In this document: piece by piece, positions 14,476 through 21,779 of the stretch | Numbering within the stretch: the stretch's first letter is position 1 | Layout: each line of letters opens with the position of its first letter | Assembly: GCA_964501185.1 (NCBI GenBank) | Contig: CAZCRT010000040.1 | Span: 1-21,779, forward strand | Length of the DNA: 21,779 nt | DNA from: BS150m-G50 sp964501185 [NCBI: uncultured Bacteroidia bacterium] | GTDB taxonomy: Bacteria > CAIWAD01 > BS150m-G50 | Direction: 5' to 3' | Notes under the pieces: model-generated | What the model was told of the DNA's origin: nothing | Databases searched by the model: none | The model's input: the letters and a program-made list of their open reading frames with translations, nothing else | Translations under genes and position numbers: made by a program

Positions 14476-15449
14476 AATCCAAAGCTCCAGGTTATGACAT
14501 GTACTTCCGCGGGATCATTCTTATCAAACCGAATGGCGTAGTCAAAAGCCAGCGGAAAATCCTTCATGAAAAAATGTAACCCGAAACCGGCTGTCCAATC
14601 AGCTGCCATCTGGCCTCCGCGCAGATGAAAGAAACGTCTTCCCGGTAACGGTCTGGTCCACTCACAACCGTAGTTTATATCCCAGGCTCCCCTGCTACTG
14701 ACGACATAGTCGGTGGTTAGCAGTATTTCATCAAGATAAAAACGCCAGCTGGCACCGATTCCATACAACAGTGGAAAGGCGTCTTCAACGCTGGCATCGC
14801 CATCATCATCCCAGACAGTGGTAGAATTCCACTGGTAGCCGGCGTTAAGGTTACGCACGGAAGCAGCCAGGCCGAGGTGTGGCAGCGGTTGCAGATGCAC
14901 ACCGAGGTTAATTCCCATACTGGCCTCGTTCAGATCAGCCTCATCGATTCCCACCTGCGGGAAACTGGCAGTATAGATATTGAGCGACCCACCGAATCCG
15001 AGTATGCTCGAAGGAGTGAGCGCGAAAGCCATTGTATAAACGGTTTCCCGATAGCGCAGGTTGGTTCCGGTCTCATGGCCATCGAGATTGATCTCGGCAA
15101 TATCATCAACACCACTCTGCAGGATCTGCACTCCCAGCGCGCCTGCAGGTTTAAGTGGCAGAACCACCGCCAGTCCGTACAGGCGCCGGTCAAGCGAGAG
15201 ATTGTGCCAGGTGGTGTTGACTTCCAATCCCTGCAGCCCGGACATCGCAACCGGATTCTCCATCAGAAACTGACTGGAGCCGGTACAGGCGATCACCGCG
15301 TTCCCCATTGCAAGCGCCCGGGCACCGTAGCCAATACGGGTGAAAGCACCGGCTGTACCACCGTTGCTGTTGTTTCCGGAAATCGCCAGTGCGTCAGGTG
15401 GTGTTATCAGAAGGGGCAGCAGCATCAAGGTCAGTGTCAGTCGTTTCAT
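14472..15449 (-). CDS. PorV/PorQ-like outer-membrane beta-barrel protein (first)
   Basis: This is a 325-residue probable outer-membrane barrel of the PorV/PorQ (UPF0164-like) group. A signal peptide (1-22, DALA-I) is followed by the characteristic GGTAGAFTRIGYGARALAMG (30-49), then NAVIACTGSSQFLMENPVAMSG, which corresponds to the family's small-residue and N-P region. Amphipathic strands continue to the end (VHVITWSFGL). In type IX secretion, PorV carries cargo with a conserved C-terminal domain to the surface attachment complex. Here the gene lies directly after a secreted protein with such a domain: its ATG overlaps that gene's TAA (TAATG). Function in export is inferred from this context. 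Confidence 0.8.
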   Translation of the reverse strand: MKRLTLTLMLLPLLITPPDALAISGNNSNGGTAGAFTRIGYGARALAMGNAVIACTGSSQFLMENPVAMSGLQGLEVNTTWHNLSLDRRLYGLAVVLPLKPAGALGVQILQSGVDDIAEINLDGHETGTNLRYRETVYTMAFALTPSSILGFGGSLNIYTASFPQVGIDEADLNEASMGINLGVHLQPLPHLGLAASVRNLNAGYQWNSTTVWDDDGDASVEDAFPLLYGIGASWRFYLDEILLTTDYVVSSRGAWDINYGCEWTRPLPGRRFFHLRGGQMAADWTAGFGLHFFMKDFPLAFDYAIRFDKNDPAEVHVITWSFGL

Positions 15450-16948
15450 TATTTCACCACCATAATCTTGCTCCAGACCGGTTCCTGCCCGGCGACCACA
15501 AAGGAACAGAAGTAGACGCCGTTGGCCACCAGATCGCCCTGCAGATCGGTACCATCCCAGTAGATTTCCCAGCCATCACCGATACCAAAACTGCGTCCGT
15601 CACAAATGGTTTTTACCTTTTCCATGGCAAAATCAAACAGCTCGACAGTCACCGTTGCCGGTTGCGCCAGATTGAACACCAGGCGTGCCTCGCTGAATAC
15701 ATCCGGGGAGAAAGGATTGGGATAAAAACGACTCTTGACCGGTTCCGGGTGACGAATCTCCCAGTCGGAACCCTGGTTGGTTGAAACTGCGATTCCTTCC
15801 GCCGTACCTACGAACAACAGGTCATTGACAACACGTACTCCGTATACACTGTCCAGAAGAATCCTGCGACCGTTGACGCGATCGACGATTTCCGGAAAGC
15901 GACTCCAACTGCCGGCAGCGCCGTTACGATTTGATTTGTAAAGCCCTTCGCGGCAGGCGGCATAAACATCTGTGTCGTCAAAGGCGAAGTTATAGACCTT
16001 CAATTGATCCAGATCGTGTATAATTTCCCAGGTAGCACCCTGATCACGGGTAACACTGACACCATAGTAATCACCTACTTCTCCGAAAGTTGCCCAGCCC
16101 CCTACCCAGACAGCTGCACCACCAAAGGGTAACAATTGTGCGTCTAAAGCGACCACCCAGTTCCCGGTAATCTGAGGCTCACCGTTTATCTGAGTGTTGC
16201 TGTAGTTGAAGTTCTCCCAGCTGACACCGTGATCGGCAGAGAAGTTGACTCCGTCTGCGCTACCCGCCCAGATACCGTTTGGCTCCGCCTCCACCGCGAA
16301 GGCGCGATGGTTGAGATTATCATAAGCGCCAAAGGGATTCGCATCCGGTGGTACATTTTCCCAGCTGGAGTCAGCAAATGAGTAGCGACGAAAACCGGCA
16401 CCGAAAGATGCTATCCAGAGGGAGGAGTCGGAAAGATCGATGGTCATATCGTAGGCGATACTGTTGATGGGGGTTGTCGTCGGTACATCGATATGTGGCA
16501 GAGTGGTATCACCGGGAGCATCAATCGGCTGCTCCATCCAGAGCCAGTTCAAACCACCATTACTGGTAATAGAAACACCGCCACCCACACCGGAGATATC
16601 TGCCAGTGAACTGTCGAAAACTGTCGCAGCACAAACCCAGGGGCCAGCCGCAGTCAGCCCGCTTACCCCACCTCGTCCGATGCCATCCTCTTCAGTAAAT
16701 GTTACCCAGTGCTCTCCGTAGTCATTGCTCCGGGAAACACCTTCGCTGGTGGCAATCCAGATCAAAGTGTCACCTATGTTATCCAGCGACCAGACGATAT
16801 CAGTGACACCGGAAGAGAGCAGGCCATCTTCCGGATCAGAATTCGGGTAAATATCAGTGGGGAACATGGGCGCGGATATCAGGGATGAAGTCATACTCAT
16901 CAGTAACAGCAGCACCCCTGCTGGTTTCAAAATAGAGCGCTTCATCAT
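15449..16948 (-). CDS. Secreted Asp-box beta-propeller with FlgD/T9SS-like C-terminal domain
   Basis: The 499-residue product has a signal peptide (about 1-26, cut near LISA-P). At least five Asp-box repeats of the S/T-x-D/N-x-G-x-x-W type follow: SNDYGEHW (74-81), TSNGGLNW (128-135), SADHGVSW (237-244), TRDQGATW (300-307) and STNQGSDW (389-396). These mark a BNR/sialidase- or photosystem-assembly-factor-like beta-propeller. No sialidase catalytic set could be assigned, so binding rather than catalysis is likely. Residues 408-499 form a FlgD-Ig-type domain that starts YPNPFSP and ends NGVYFCSFVVAGQEPVWSKIMVVK, like type IX sorting domains. GGGAGG precedes the start. The ATG overlaps the upstream lipoprotein's TGA, and PorV-like genes follow. 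Confidence 0.83.
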   Translation of the reverse strand: MMKRSILKPAGVLLLLMSMTSSLISAPMFPTDIYPNSDPEDGLLSSGVTDIVWSLDNIGDTLIWIATSEGVSRSNDYGEHWVTFTEEDGIGRGGVSGLTAAGPWVCAATVFDSSLADISGVGGGVSITSNGGLNWLWMEQPIDAPGDTTLPHIDVPTTTPINSIAYDMTIDLSDSSLWIASFGAGFRRYSFADSSWENVPPDANPFGAYDNLNHRAFAVEAEPNGIWAGSADGVNFSADHGVSWENFNYSNTQINGEPQITGNWVVALDAQLLPFGGAAVWVGGWATFGEVGDYYGVSVTRDQGATWEIIHDLDQLKVYNFAFDDTDVYAACREGLYKSNRNGAAGSWSRFPEIVDRVNGRRILLDSVYGVRVVNDLLFVGTAEGIAVSTNQGSDWEIRHPEPVKSRFYPNPFSPDVFSEARLVFNLAQPATVTVELFDFAMEKVKTICDGRSFGIGDGWEIYWDGTDLQGDLVANGVYFCSFVVAGQEPVWSKIMVVK

Positions 16949-18171
16949 TCACCTCCCGCAAACGGGTTGGGATACAGGCTGCTGCAAGGTGCCATCATCA
17001 CGCCACCACCGGAAGCTTCCGGTGCCAGGACGATCACAGTTGTAACCAGTGTGTCTGAATGCTGTCCGACTCTGTCAGTCGCATGGATTTCGAAAAGGTA
17101 CTCATCAGGATTGTTCTCAGCGTTGAACTCGAATACTGAAGTGAAGATAGCATCATGAGAAGTGACATCTGTAGAATCACCGTTATCATTGAACCATAGA
17201 GAGCCAAGGTATTGGGTCGCACTTATATCAAAAACCCAGCAAACGATAGAGTGGATATCCAATAAACCCTGTGGGTCATCAGGAGGGAGTGTGATATGAA
17301 AACAGCGCCTGCCCTCTGATGGCAAAATAATGTTCAGAGTATCTCCATCCATTTCGAGTTCTTCCCAGACCTGAGTTGTATCACACCCGGGACGCTCCCA
17401 GAAAGTGTGCTCAGTGAGTATTGGCGGGTTGTTACCAACCCAGACCTGGAAGGTGTCTGTTCCCATCAGGCCGGGCGTATCAATAGCGCGTACAACCAGA
17501 TCCCGCCAGCCCTGCCGCCAGGCGCCGAAAGTGCTGTCCAGCTCCAGAAACGCCAGTGTATCGTCCAGCGGTGTCAGAGGTATCGCACCCAGTGGCAGTT
17601 CAACATCAACCAGCTCCCTCAGGATAATCTCATCACCGGGATCGGGATCACTGATCTGGAATAGCAGGGTCGCAGACTCAAATCCGGAATAGAGTGAATC
17701 AGGATACTCCAGTACCTGTACCAGCGGTGGCTGATCCTCCGCTACCTGGAAACTGCCGGTATCTTCAAGTTTAACCTGACCGTCTCTCACGACTTCTATC
17801 TGCAAAGTGTATTGCCCCTCCGCCAGCGCACCCAGGTCTACCATTCTGGTAAAGAGACCATCACCCGGAACATTATCACCTGTTACCTCCGGCACCAGCA
17901 ATGAACTGTCAGGGTAAACCAGAGTACCGTCATCAGAAAGCTGGAACTGGAAATTCTCAGACTGACCGGTGAGTGTACAGTGGACTTCATCTTCAGGTAG
18001 CTGGCCTGAAAGCTCAACCTCAAGCTGGTATAGTTCTGTAAATCCCAATACAACAGTTGCCGGGTATTGAAAAACCTCCAGCTGCAGGGGAACCGCATCT
18101 TCATCCCAACTACGATCCGCGCATGAGAATACCAGTATCAGCAGGATCCCGGGTACAATCAGTATTTTCAT
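16945..18171 (-). CDS. Multidomain lipoprotein ending at a truncated YPNPF motif
   Basis: I do not recognise a named family. From the ATG at 18171 (CAGGAA upstream; an in-frame start at 18231 would lie inside the previous gene) the protein has 408 residues. MKILIVPGILLILVFSC is a lipoprotein signal with Cys17. The body is acidic and beta-rich. It looks like three or four Ig/cadherin-like modules, with repeated phrases such as GDGLFTRMVDLG, FQISDPDPGDE and VVRAIDTPGLMGTDTF and a late HATDRVGQHSDTLVTTV. It ends SSLYPNPFAGGE, the opening of a FlgD/T9SS-type sorting domain whose remaining roughly 80 residues are missing. The next gene, overlapping by four bases, has the complete domain. A surface-anchored binding role is likely but unproven. 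Confidence 0.75.
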   Translation of the reverse strand: MKILIVPGILLILVFSCADRSWDEDAVPLQLEVFQYPATVVLGFTELYQLEVELSGQLPEDEVHCTLTGQSENFQFQLSDDGTLVYPDSSLLVPEVTGDNVPGDGLFTRMVDLGALAEGQYTLQIEVVRDGQVKLEDTGSFQVAEDQPPLVQVLEYPDSLYSGFESATLLFQISDPDPGDEIILRELVDVELPLGAIPLTPLDDTLAFLELDSTFGAWRQGWRDLVVRAIDTPGLMGTDTFQVWVGNNPPILTEHTFWERPGCDTTQVWEELEMDGDTLNIILPSEGRRCFHITLPPDDPQGLLDIHSIVCWVFDISATQYLGSLWFNDNGDSTDVTSHDAIFTSVFEFNAENNPDEYLFEIHATDRVGQHSDTLVTTVIVLAPEASGGGVMMAPCSSLYPNPFAGGE

Positions 18172-18184
18172 CAATCGTTCCTGT

Positions 18185-19015
18185 TTAGTGAGGAATATTG
18201 TCAATAACACCCGTTGAATCGTAAGCTGCATAGTTCAACTCTGAGCCGGCCATACTATGCGGAATAAGATAAATGCCGATTGTGAGTAATGTTGCCAGTA
18301 TCACAACTACTCGAGCCACTCGCGGTGTCCGGAAAACCGCTATCAGGGCGATCAGCCATCCTATGAGTGTTACCAGCAGTTTATTGTCGGTCAGATCCCA
18401 ACCGAAAGGAACACCTGACCAGAACACACCGAAGGCGTACTTCTGAACAATCGGCCCTAAAACGCCACCACCGAGCAACAGTACCAGGAAGGTGATCAGA
18501 GTCAGCATTTTCAGATTGCCTTCGCGTCTGAAAGCTTCCAGTCCGGTACGCACTGCCATAATCATCGAAAGAATCATCAGCAGCACATGTGGTAACAGAA
18601 CTCCGGTGGGAACGCCTCCCTTAAAACGTGTCACAACTCCTGCGCTGTCCGGGAGAACGGCATAGTCATTATTCTCAAAGAGAATAACACGATACAGGAT
18701 TTTTCCGGCAGGTGGTTGATGGGGTAACGAGGCGGTCAGCTCACCATATGATCGCTTCATATGTATGGTCGTAAATGCTTCACTGGTGGGGTAACGCTTC
18801 CACTCGACAATACCACCGGCTTTGCGATCACCGATGTTTACAGTAACCGGCTGATCTCCTTCACCACCATGTGTACGACCGAGCGAGTAATTGAGTACTT
18901 CATCGTTGAGTGTTACCTCACCGGTCCTCTCGTAAGTCGGGCCTGTCGTCTTCTGGTATACCATTGCCAGGCCGGCAAGTAATAGAGCCAGAACCCAGAA
19001 TAAAGCTGTTTTCAT
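18185..19015 (-). CDS. Five-TM membrane protein of unknown function
   Basis: This protein belongs to no family I can name. The ATG at 19015 is chosen because GAGGGA lies upstream and a hydrophobic helix starts at once; an in-frame start 21 codons earlier adds an unlikely polar lead. The 276 residues contain TM1 (about 4-20), a soluble beta-rich extracytoplasmic domain (about 21-135, with TGEVTLNDEVLNYSLGRTHGGEGD), and TM2 to TM5 (about 138-156, 169-195, 212-228, 234-252). Proline-histidine pairs occur at 142-143 in TM2 and 252-253 at the end of TM5, with IPHSMAGSEL following. These histidines might bind heme or metal, a guess. It heads the envelope operon, 13 bases before the lipoprotein gene. 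Confidence 0.72.
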   Translation of the reverse strand: MKTALFWVLALLLAGLAMVYQKTTGPTYERTGEVTLNDEVLNYSLGRTHGGEGDQPVTVNIGDRKAGGIVEWKRYPTSEAFTTIHMKRSYGELTASLPHQPPAGKILYRVILFENNDYAVLPDSAGVVTRFKGGVPTGVLLPHVLLMILSMIMAVRTGLEAFRREGNLKMLTLITFLVLLLGGGVLGPIVQKYAFGVFWSGVPFGWDLTDNKLLVTLIGWLIALIAVFRTPRVARVVVILATLLTIGIYLIPHSMAGSELNYAAYDSTGVIDNIPH

Positions 19016-19362
19016 AATTCCCTCATTTAGATATCGATAATCGGCTTTTAAGGTACCGATCCGGTAATGGTTTACCAAAACAATTCAGATCTGCAAAACA
19101 GGATTCCTGCTCAGGGCCTCCTCTATGGTTGTATAAATACAGCCCGTTTAATACTATTGTACCTAATAGTCATAACTGAAATCGGTGGTGCTCCCCGATA
19201 TTCGATTACTCCAGTTATTGCGTGCTGTAGAAGACTGTCGGTATGGTATTTGCGGATAATTCCACAAATTCACGCTTCTCCTCCTGGAATTTTCAGTTGT
19301 GAATAGCTGCTATCAATCACTATTATTGCCGATAATAAGCCTAAACTGAAGGAGTTTGTTAC
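19016..19362. other. Divergent intergenic region between the envelope operon and the carboxypeptidase
   Basis: These 347 bases separate two outward-facing transcripts and hold no convincing gene or RNA gene. The right part has a good plus-strand promoter for the peptidase. A minus-strand promoter must also lie here, but no candidate stood out. An inverted repeat ACTATT-N6-AATAGT is at 19153-19170, near the middle, where a shared operator could sit. The left part is A/T-rich with short imperfect repeats. Confidence 0.6.
19297..19326 (+). promoter_or_regulatory. Promoter of the M14 carboxypeptidase gene
   Basis: TTGTGA (19297-19302), an 18-base spacer and TATTAT (19321-19326) resemble a sigma70 promoter. 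Transcription would start near 19333, a few bases before the AAGGAG ribosome-binding site. Confidence 0.5.
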
Positions 19363-21684
19363 ATGAAACAGATAATAACACTTGTCACAATGCTGTTCAG
19401 CGTTGTAATGGTACTGGCAGAGCCTTATCAGGACCACCTGCAGGTACGATTTACCACTCTCGATCAGGCGCAGCTGGAAGCACTGGTCATTACTGAATAT
19501 GATCTGATCCCACCACTGAATCCGGATCAACCGGAAGCTCTGTTGACAGTTGAGGAATTTAACACTCTCCGGAGTTTTGGCTACGAAATGGAAATAGTCC
19601 ATGAAAACGTCGAGGAATTTTACCGCAGCCGTCTGGACCAGACCCGGGACATGGGTGGTTTCTATACTTTTGACGAAGCGGTAGCCCAGATGGATGCGCT
19701 GCATGATATGAATCCGGATATCAGCACAGCCCGTTATTCAATCGGCACTTCTCATCAGGGCCGTGGTATCTGGTGTATGAAAATTTCAGACAACCCGGAT
19801 GTCAGTGAAGATGAGCCTCGAACACTTATTGACGGCCTGCATCACGCTCGTGAACCAATCAGTATTCATGTCTGTTTACATACGATGGAATACCTGATCA
19901 CCAATTATGGCACTGACGACCTGGTAACCTGGCTGGTAGACAACCGGGAACTTTATTTTGTCCCGGTTGTTAATCCTGACGGCTACGAGTATAATCGCCA
20001 GACAAACCCCGGTGGTGGCGGTATGTGGCGCAAGAACCGGCGTGATAACGGTGACGGCACCTGGGGTGTCGATCCCAACCGTAACTATGGCTATATGTGG
20101 GGATATGACAACCAGGGTTCCAGCCCCTATCCAAGCGACGTTACTTATCGCGGCCCCTATGCCTTCTCCGAACCATGCGTCGTCGCAATCCGTGATCTGA
20201 TGGAGGATGTGGAATTCTTCAATGCCGATCATTATCACAGCTATTCAGATCTGGTTATTTACCCCTGGGGATATAATCAGCAGTATCCAGGTCAGCCCGA
20301 TTATGCTAAATATATTGCGATGGCTGATTCCATGGTCGCTTTCAACGGCTACCTGCCTGGTAATGGCTGGGATACAGTCGGTTACGCCACCAATGGAGAT
20401 GCGGTTGACTGGTCCTTTGGCGAGCAGTTCACCAAGGAAAAGGTCTTTGCAGTAACATCCGAAGTGGGTGGTTATTCTGATGGATTCTGGCCGAACCCCT
20501 CAAATATCCCCACTCTGGTGGCTGAAAACCTGGGACCCAACCTCTATCTGTTCAAATGCGCCGGCCCCTGGATAGCAACTACGGGCCAGACCATTGACGA
20601 CAGCGCCGGTAATGGCAATGGTGAGATTGAACCGGGTGAAACCATCAGTATCGATATTGAGGCGGTTAACGCCGGTATCCAGGATGTTACCGGTATCAGC
20701 TGTACTGTCAGCAGCGACTGCCCCCACATCACCCTGACCAGTAACAGCGCTGCTTTTGCCGATATGGTCTGGGATGGTTCCGGCAACTCCATCAGCCCGG
20801 TTGTATTTGATGTCGCAGCGGGAGCACCGGACAATTTCCTGATTGAATTCGCCTGGGAGTACACCGGCAACGGTATCCCGGCCGGTTTCAACTACAGCAG
20901 CATTATGGTGGGTGAACCAGACCCGCTATTCTTTGACGATTTCTCAACCGATCTGGGCTGGGACGGATACGGTGGCAGCGGTGAATGGGAACGGGGCACC
21001 GCTAATGGTGGCAGCGGTAGTGATGGGTATGGCAATCCTGATCCCTCCAGTGACCATTCCGACAGTGGTGATGATTACCTGATCGGCAACGATCTTGCCG
21101 GTGGTAGTGGTGGTGACTATTCAGCCAACCTTTCCCAGACATATTGGCTGACTTCACCAACCATTGATTGTTCCAACTACACTGATGTCAGTCTTGACTT
21201 CTGGCGCTGGTTGGGATTGGAACGCAATACTTATGATCATGGACATATCGCCGTCTTCGATGGTGGCGATTGGGTCAACATCTGGTCTAATCCTGCCTCA
21301 ACTTATGACGAAACTTCCTGGCATCAGATGCAGATGGATGTCTCAGTCTGGGCTGATGGCAATGCTGATTTTCGTGTTCGCTTCGGGATCGGTGAAACCG
21401 ATGGTTACTGGCAGTATTGCGGATGGAATATCGACGACTTCACCGTCATAGGAGTGGAAGAAGTAACTTCTGTACCTCCGGTAGATAATCTGACAACCTA
21501 CTATTATGATGGTGTTGTTTACCTGTGGTGGACTTATGCCTACCCATACAGCACTTTCGATATCCAGTTTGCCGAAACACCTTATGGCCCGTTTACGACT
21601 ATTGACAGCGTGACCAGCCCATTCTGGGAAAACTATGATCCGACGGATGATGGTTTCTATCGGGTGGTTGTGGTTCGCAGATAA
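19363..21684 (+). CDS. Secreted M14 zinc carboxypeptidase with C-terminal accessory domains
   Basis: This is a zinc metallocarboxypeptidase that removes C-terminal residues from peptides. It has 773 residues. A signal peptide (1-19, VLA-E) and a prosegment (about 20-95) are followed by the catalytic domain (about 100-400). The zinc ligands are His161 and Glu164 in HHARE and His292 in HYHSYSD. DPNRNYGYMWG holds the substrate-binding Asn-Arg, and Glu367 in TSEVGGYSDGFWPN is the catalytic base. An Ig/CARDB-like domain (GNGEIEPGETISI, about 405-515), a Gly/Ser/Asp-rich MAM-like jelly roll (about 520-695) and an Fn3-like end follow. No YPNPF sorting domain is seen. AAGGAG lies nine bases upstream of the ATG. 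It is monocistronic and ends at a strong terminator. It probably digests external protein. Confidence 0.93.
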   Translation: MKQIITLVTMLFSVVMVLAEPYQDHLQVRFTTLDQAQLEALVITEYDLIPPLNPDQPEALLTVEEFNTLRSFGYEMEIVHENVEEFYRSRLDQTRDMGGFYTFDEAVAQMDALHDMNPDISTARYSIGTSHQGRGIWCMKISDNPDVSEDEPRTLIDGLHHAREPISIHVCLHTMEYLITNYGTDDLVTWLVDNRELYFVPVVNPDGYEYNRQTNPGGGGMWRKNRRDNGDGTWGVDPNRNYGYMWGYDNQGSSPYPSDVTYRGPYAFSEPCVVAIRDLMEDVEFFNADHYHSYSDLVIYPWGYNQQYPGQPDYAKYIAMADSMVAFNGYLPGNGWDTVGYATNGDAVDWSFGEQFTKEKVFAVTSEVGGYSDGFWPNPSNIPTLVAENLGPNLYLFKCAGPWIATTGQTIDDSAGNGNGEIEPGETISIDIEAVNAGIQDVTGISCTVSSDCPHITLTSNSAAFADMVWDGSGNSISPVVFDVAAGAPDNFLIEFAWEYTGNGIPAGFNYSSIMVGEPDPLFFDDFSTDLGWDGYGGSGEWERGTANGGSGSDGYGNPDPSSDHSDSGDDYLIGNDLAGGSGGDYSANLSQTYWLTSPTIDCSNYTDVSLDFWRWLGLERNTYDHGHIAVFDGGDWVNIWSNPASTYDETSWHQMQMDVSVWADGNADFRVRFGIGETDGYWQYCGWNIDDFTVIGVEEVTSVPPVDNLTTYYYDGVVYLWWTYAYPYSTFDIQFAETPYGPFTTIDSVTSPFWENYDPTDDGFYRVVVVRR

Positions 21685-21709
21685 GGATTACAGATATCCG
21701 TTTCTGTTC

Positions 21710-21733
21710 AAGGGGGCTGCGGCCCCCTTTTTT
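21710..21733 (+). terminator. Rho-independent terminator after the carboxypeptidase
   Basis: GGGGGC (21712-21717), a TGCG loop and GCCCCC (21722-21727) are followed by six T residues (21728-21733). It lies 27 bases after the stop codon. The last 46 bases of the window show no feature. Confidence 0.9.
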
Positions 21734-21779
21734 GTACCTGCCTGTGAGCTGTTTAAAGGTGAATTTCCAGCCCCTGTAA

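Noticed and set aside
10981-14476. Repeated GATTGTGATACAA at about 10980-10992 and 14466-14478
   Set aside because: A 13-base match between two places is expected several times by chance in a window of this length, and one copy spans a start codon.
15449-16948. Sialidase activity for the Asp-box protein
   Set aside because: Asp-boxes occur in many propellers. The arginine triad and Tyr/Glu pair of sialidases could not be placed, and no RIP motif was found.
1-21779. CRISPR arrays, tRNA/rRNA genes, insertion sequences, prophage or defence genes
   Set aside because: No regular direct repeats, tRNA-like folds, transposase or integrase motifs, or defence domains were seen on either strand.

Overview
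The window is bacterial chromosomal DNA, slightly over half G+C by eye. It is densely packed with minus-strand operons plus one plus-strand gene at the right end. Several traits point to the FCB superphylum or a relative (Bacteroidota-, Marinimicrobia-, Cloacimonadota- or Latescibacterota-like lineages). These are two PorV/PorQ-like outer-membrane proteins, a YPNPF/FlgD-Ig-type C-terminal domain on a secreted beta-propeller, and a ribosomal protein S16 with a long Ala/Glu-rich tail. This placement is an inference; no rRNA or tRNA gene was seen.

Left block (about 12-4115, minus strand, read right to left): ffh - rpsP - khpA - rimM - trmD - rplS. This is the widely conserved SRP/ribosome-maturation operon. 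It has a good sigma70-type promoter just upstream of ffh and a rho-independent terminator after rplS. S16 and KhpA both carry acidic C-terminal tails; Ffh ends in a very basic tail.

Middle-left block (about 4138-11102, minus strand): pdxJ - tnaA - HAD phosphatase - fbp - ppdK. The genes are separated by -4, 3, -4 and 17 bases, with one clear promoter upstream and one strong terminator downstream. The enzymes join into one route. PdxJ supplies the PLP precursor, PLP-dependent tryptophanase releases pyruvate from tryptophan, PPDK turns pyruvate into PEP, and class I FBPase completes gluconeogenesis. The PPDK carries an internal insertion and a histone H1-like Lys/Ala tail. The pdxJ leader is about 127 nt long and can form hairpins.

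Middle-right block (about 12398-19015, minus strand): a five-TM membrane protein, a lipoprotein ending abruptly at a YPNPF motif, an Asp-box beta-propeller with a complete FlgD/T9SS-like C-terminal domain, two PorV/PorQ-like beta-barrels, and a decarboxylating dehydrogenase of the isocitrate/homoisocitrate/isopropylmalate family. Four of the five junctions overlap or nearly touch. After the terminator come two short, probably paralogous lipoproteins (11271-12388). The block looks like a surface/export module resembling type IX secretion cargo with its shuttle proteins, but no core T9SS gene is present here.

Right end (19297-21733, plus strand): a divergent promoter region, a large secreted M14 zinc carboxypeptidase with three C-terminal accessory domains, and a strong terminator. 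No mobile element, CRISPR array or RNA gene was found.
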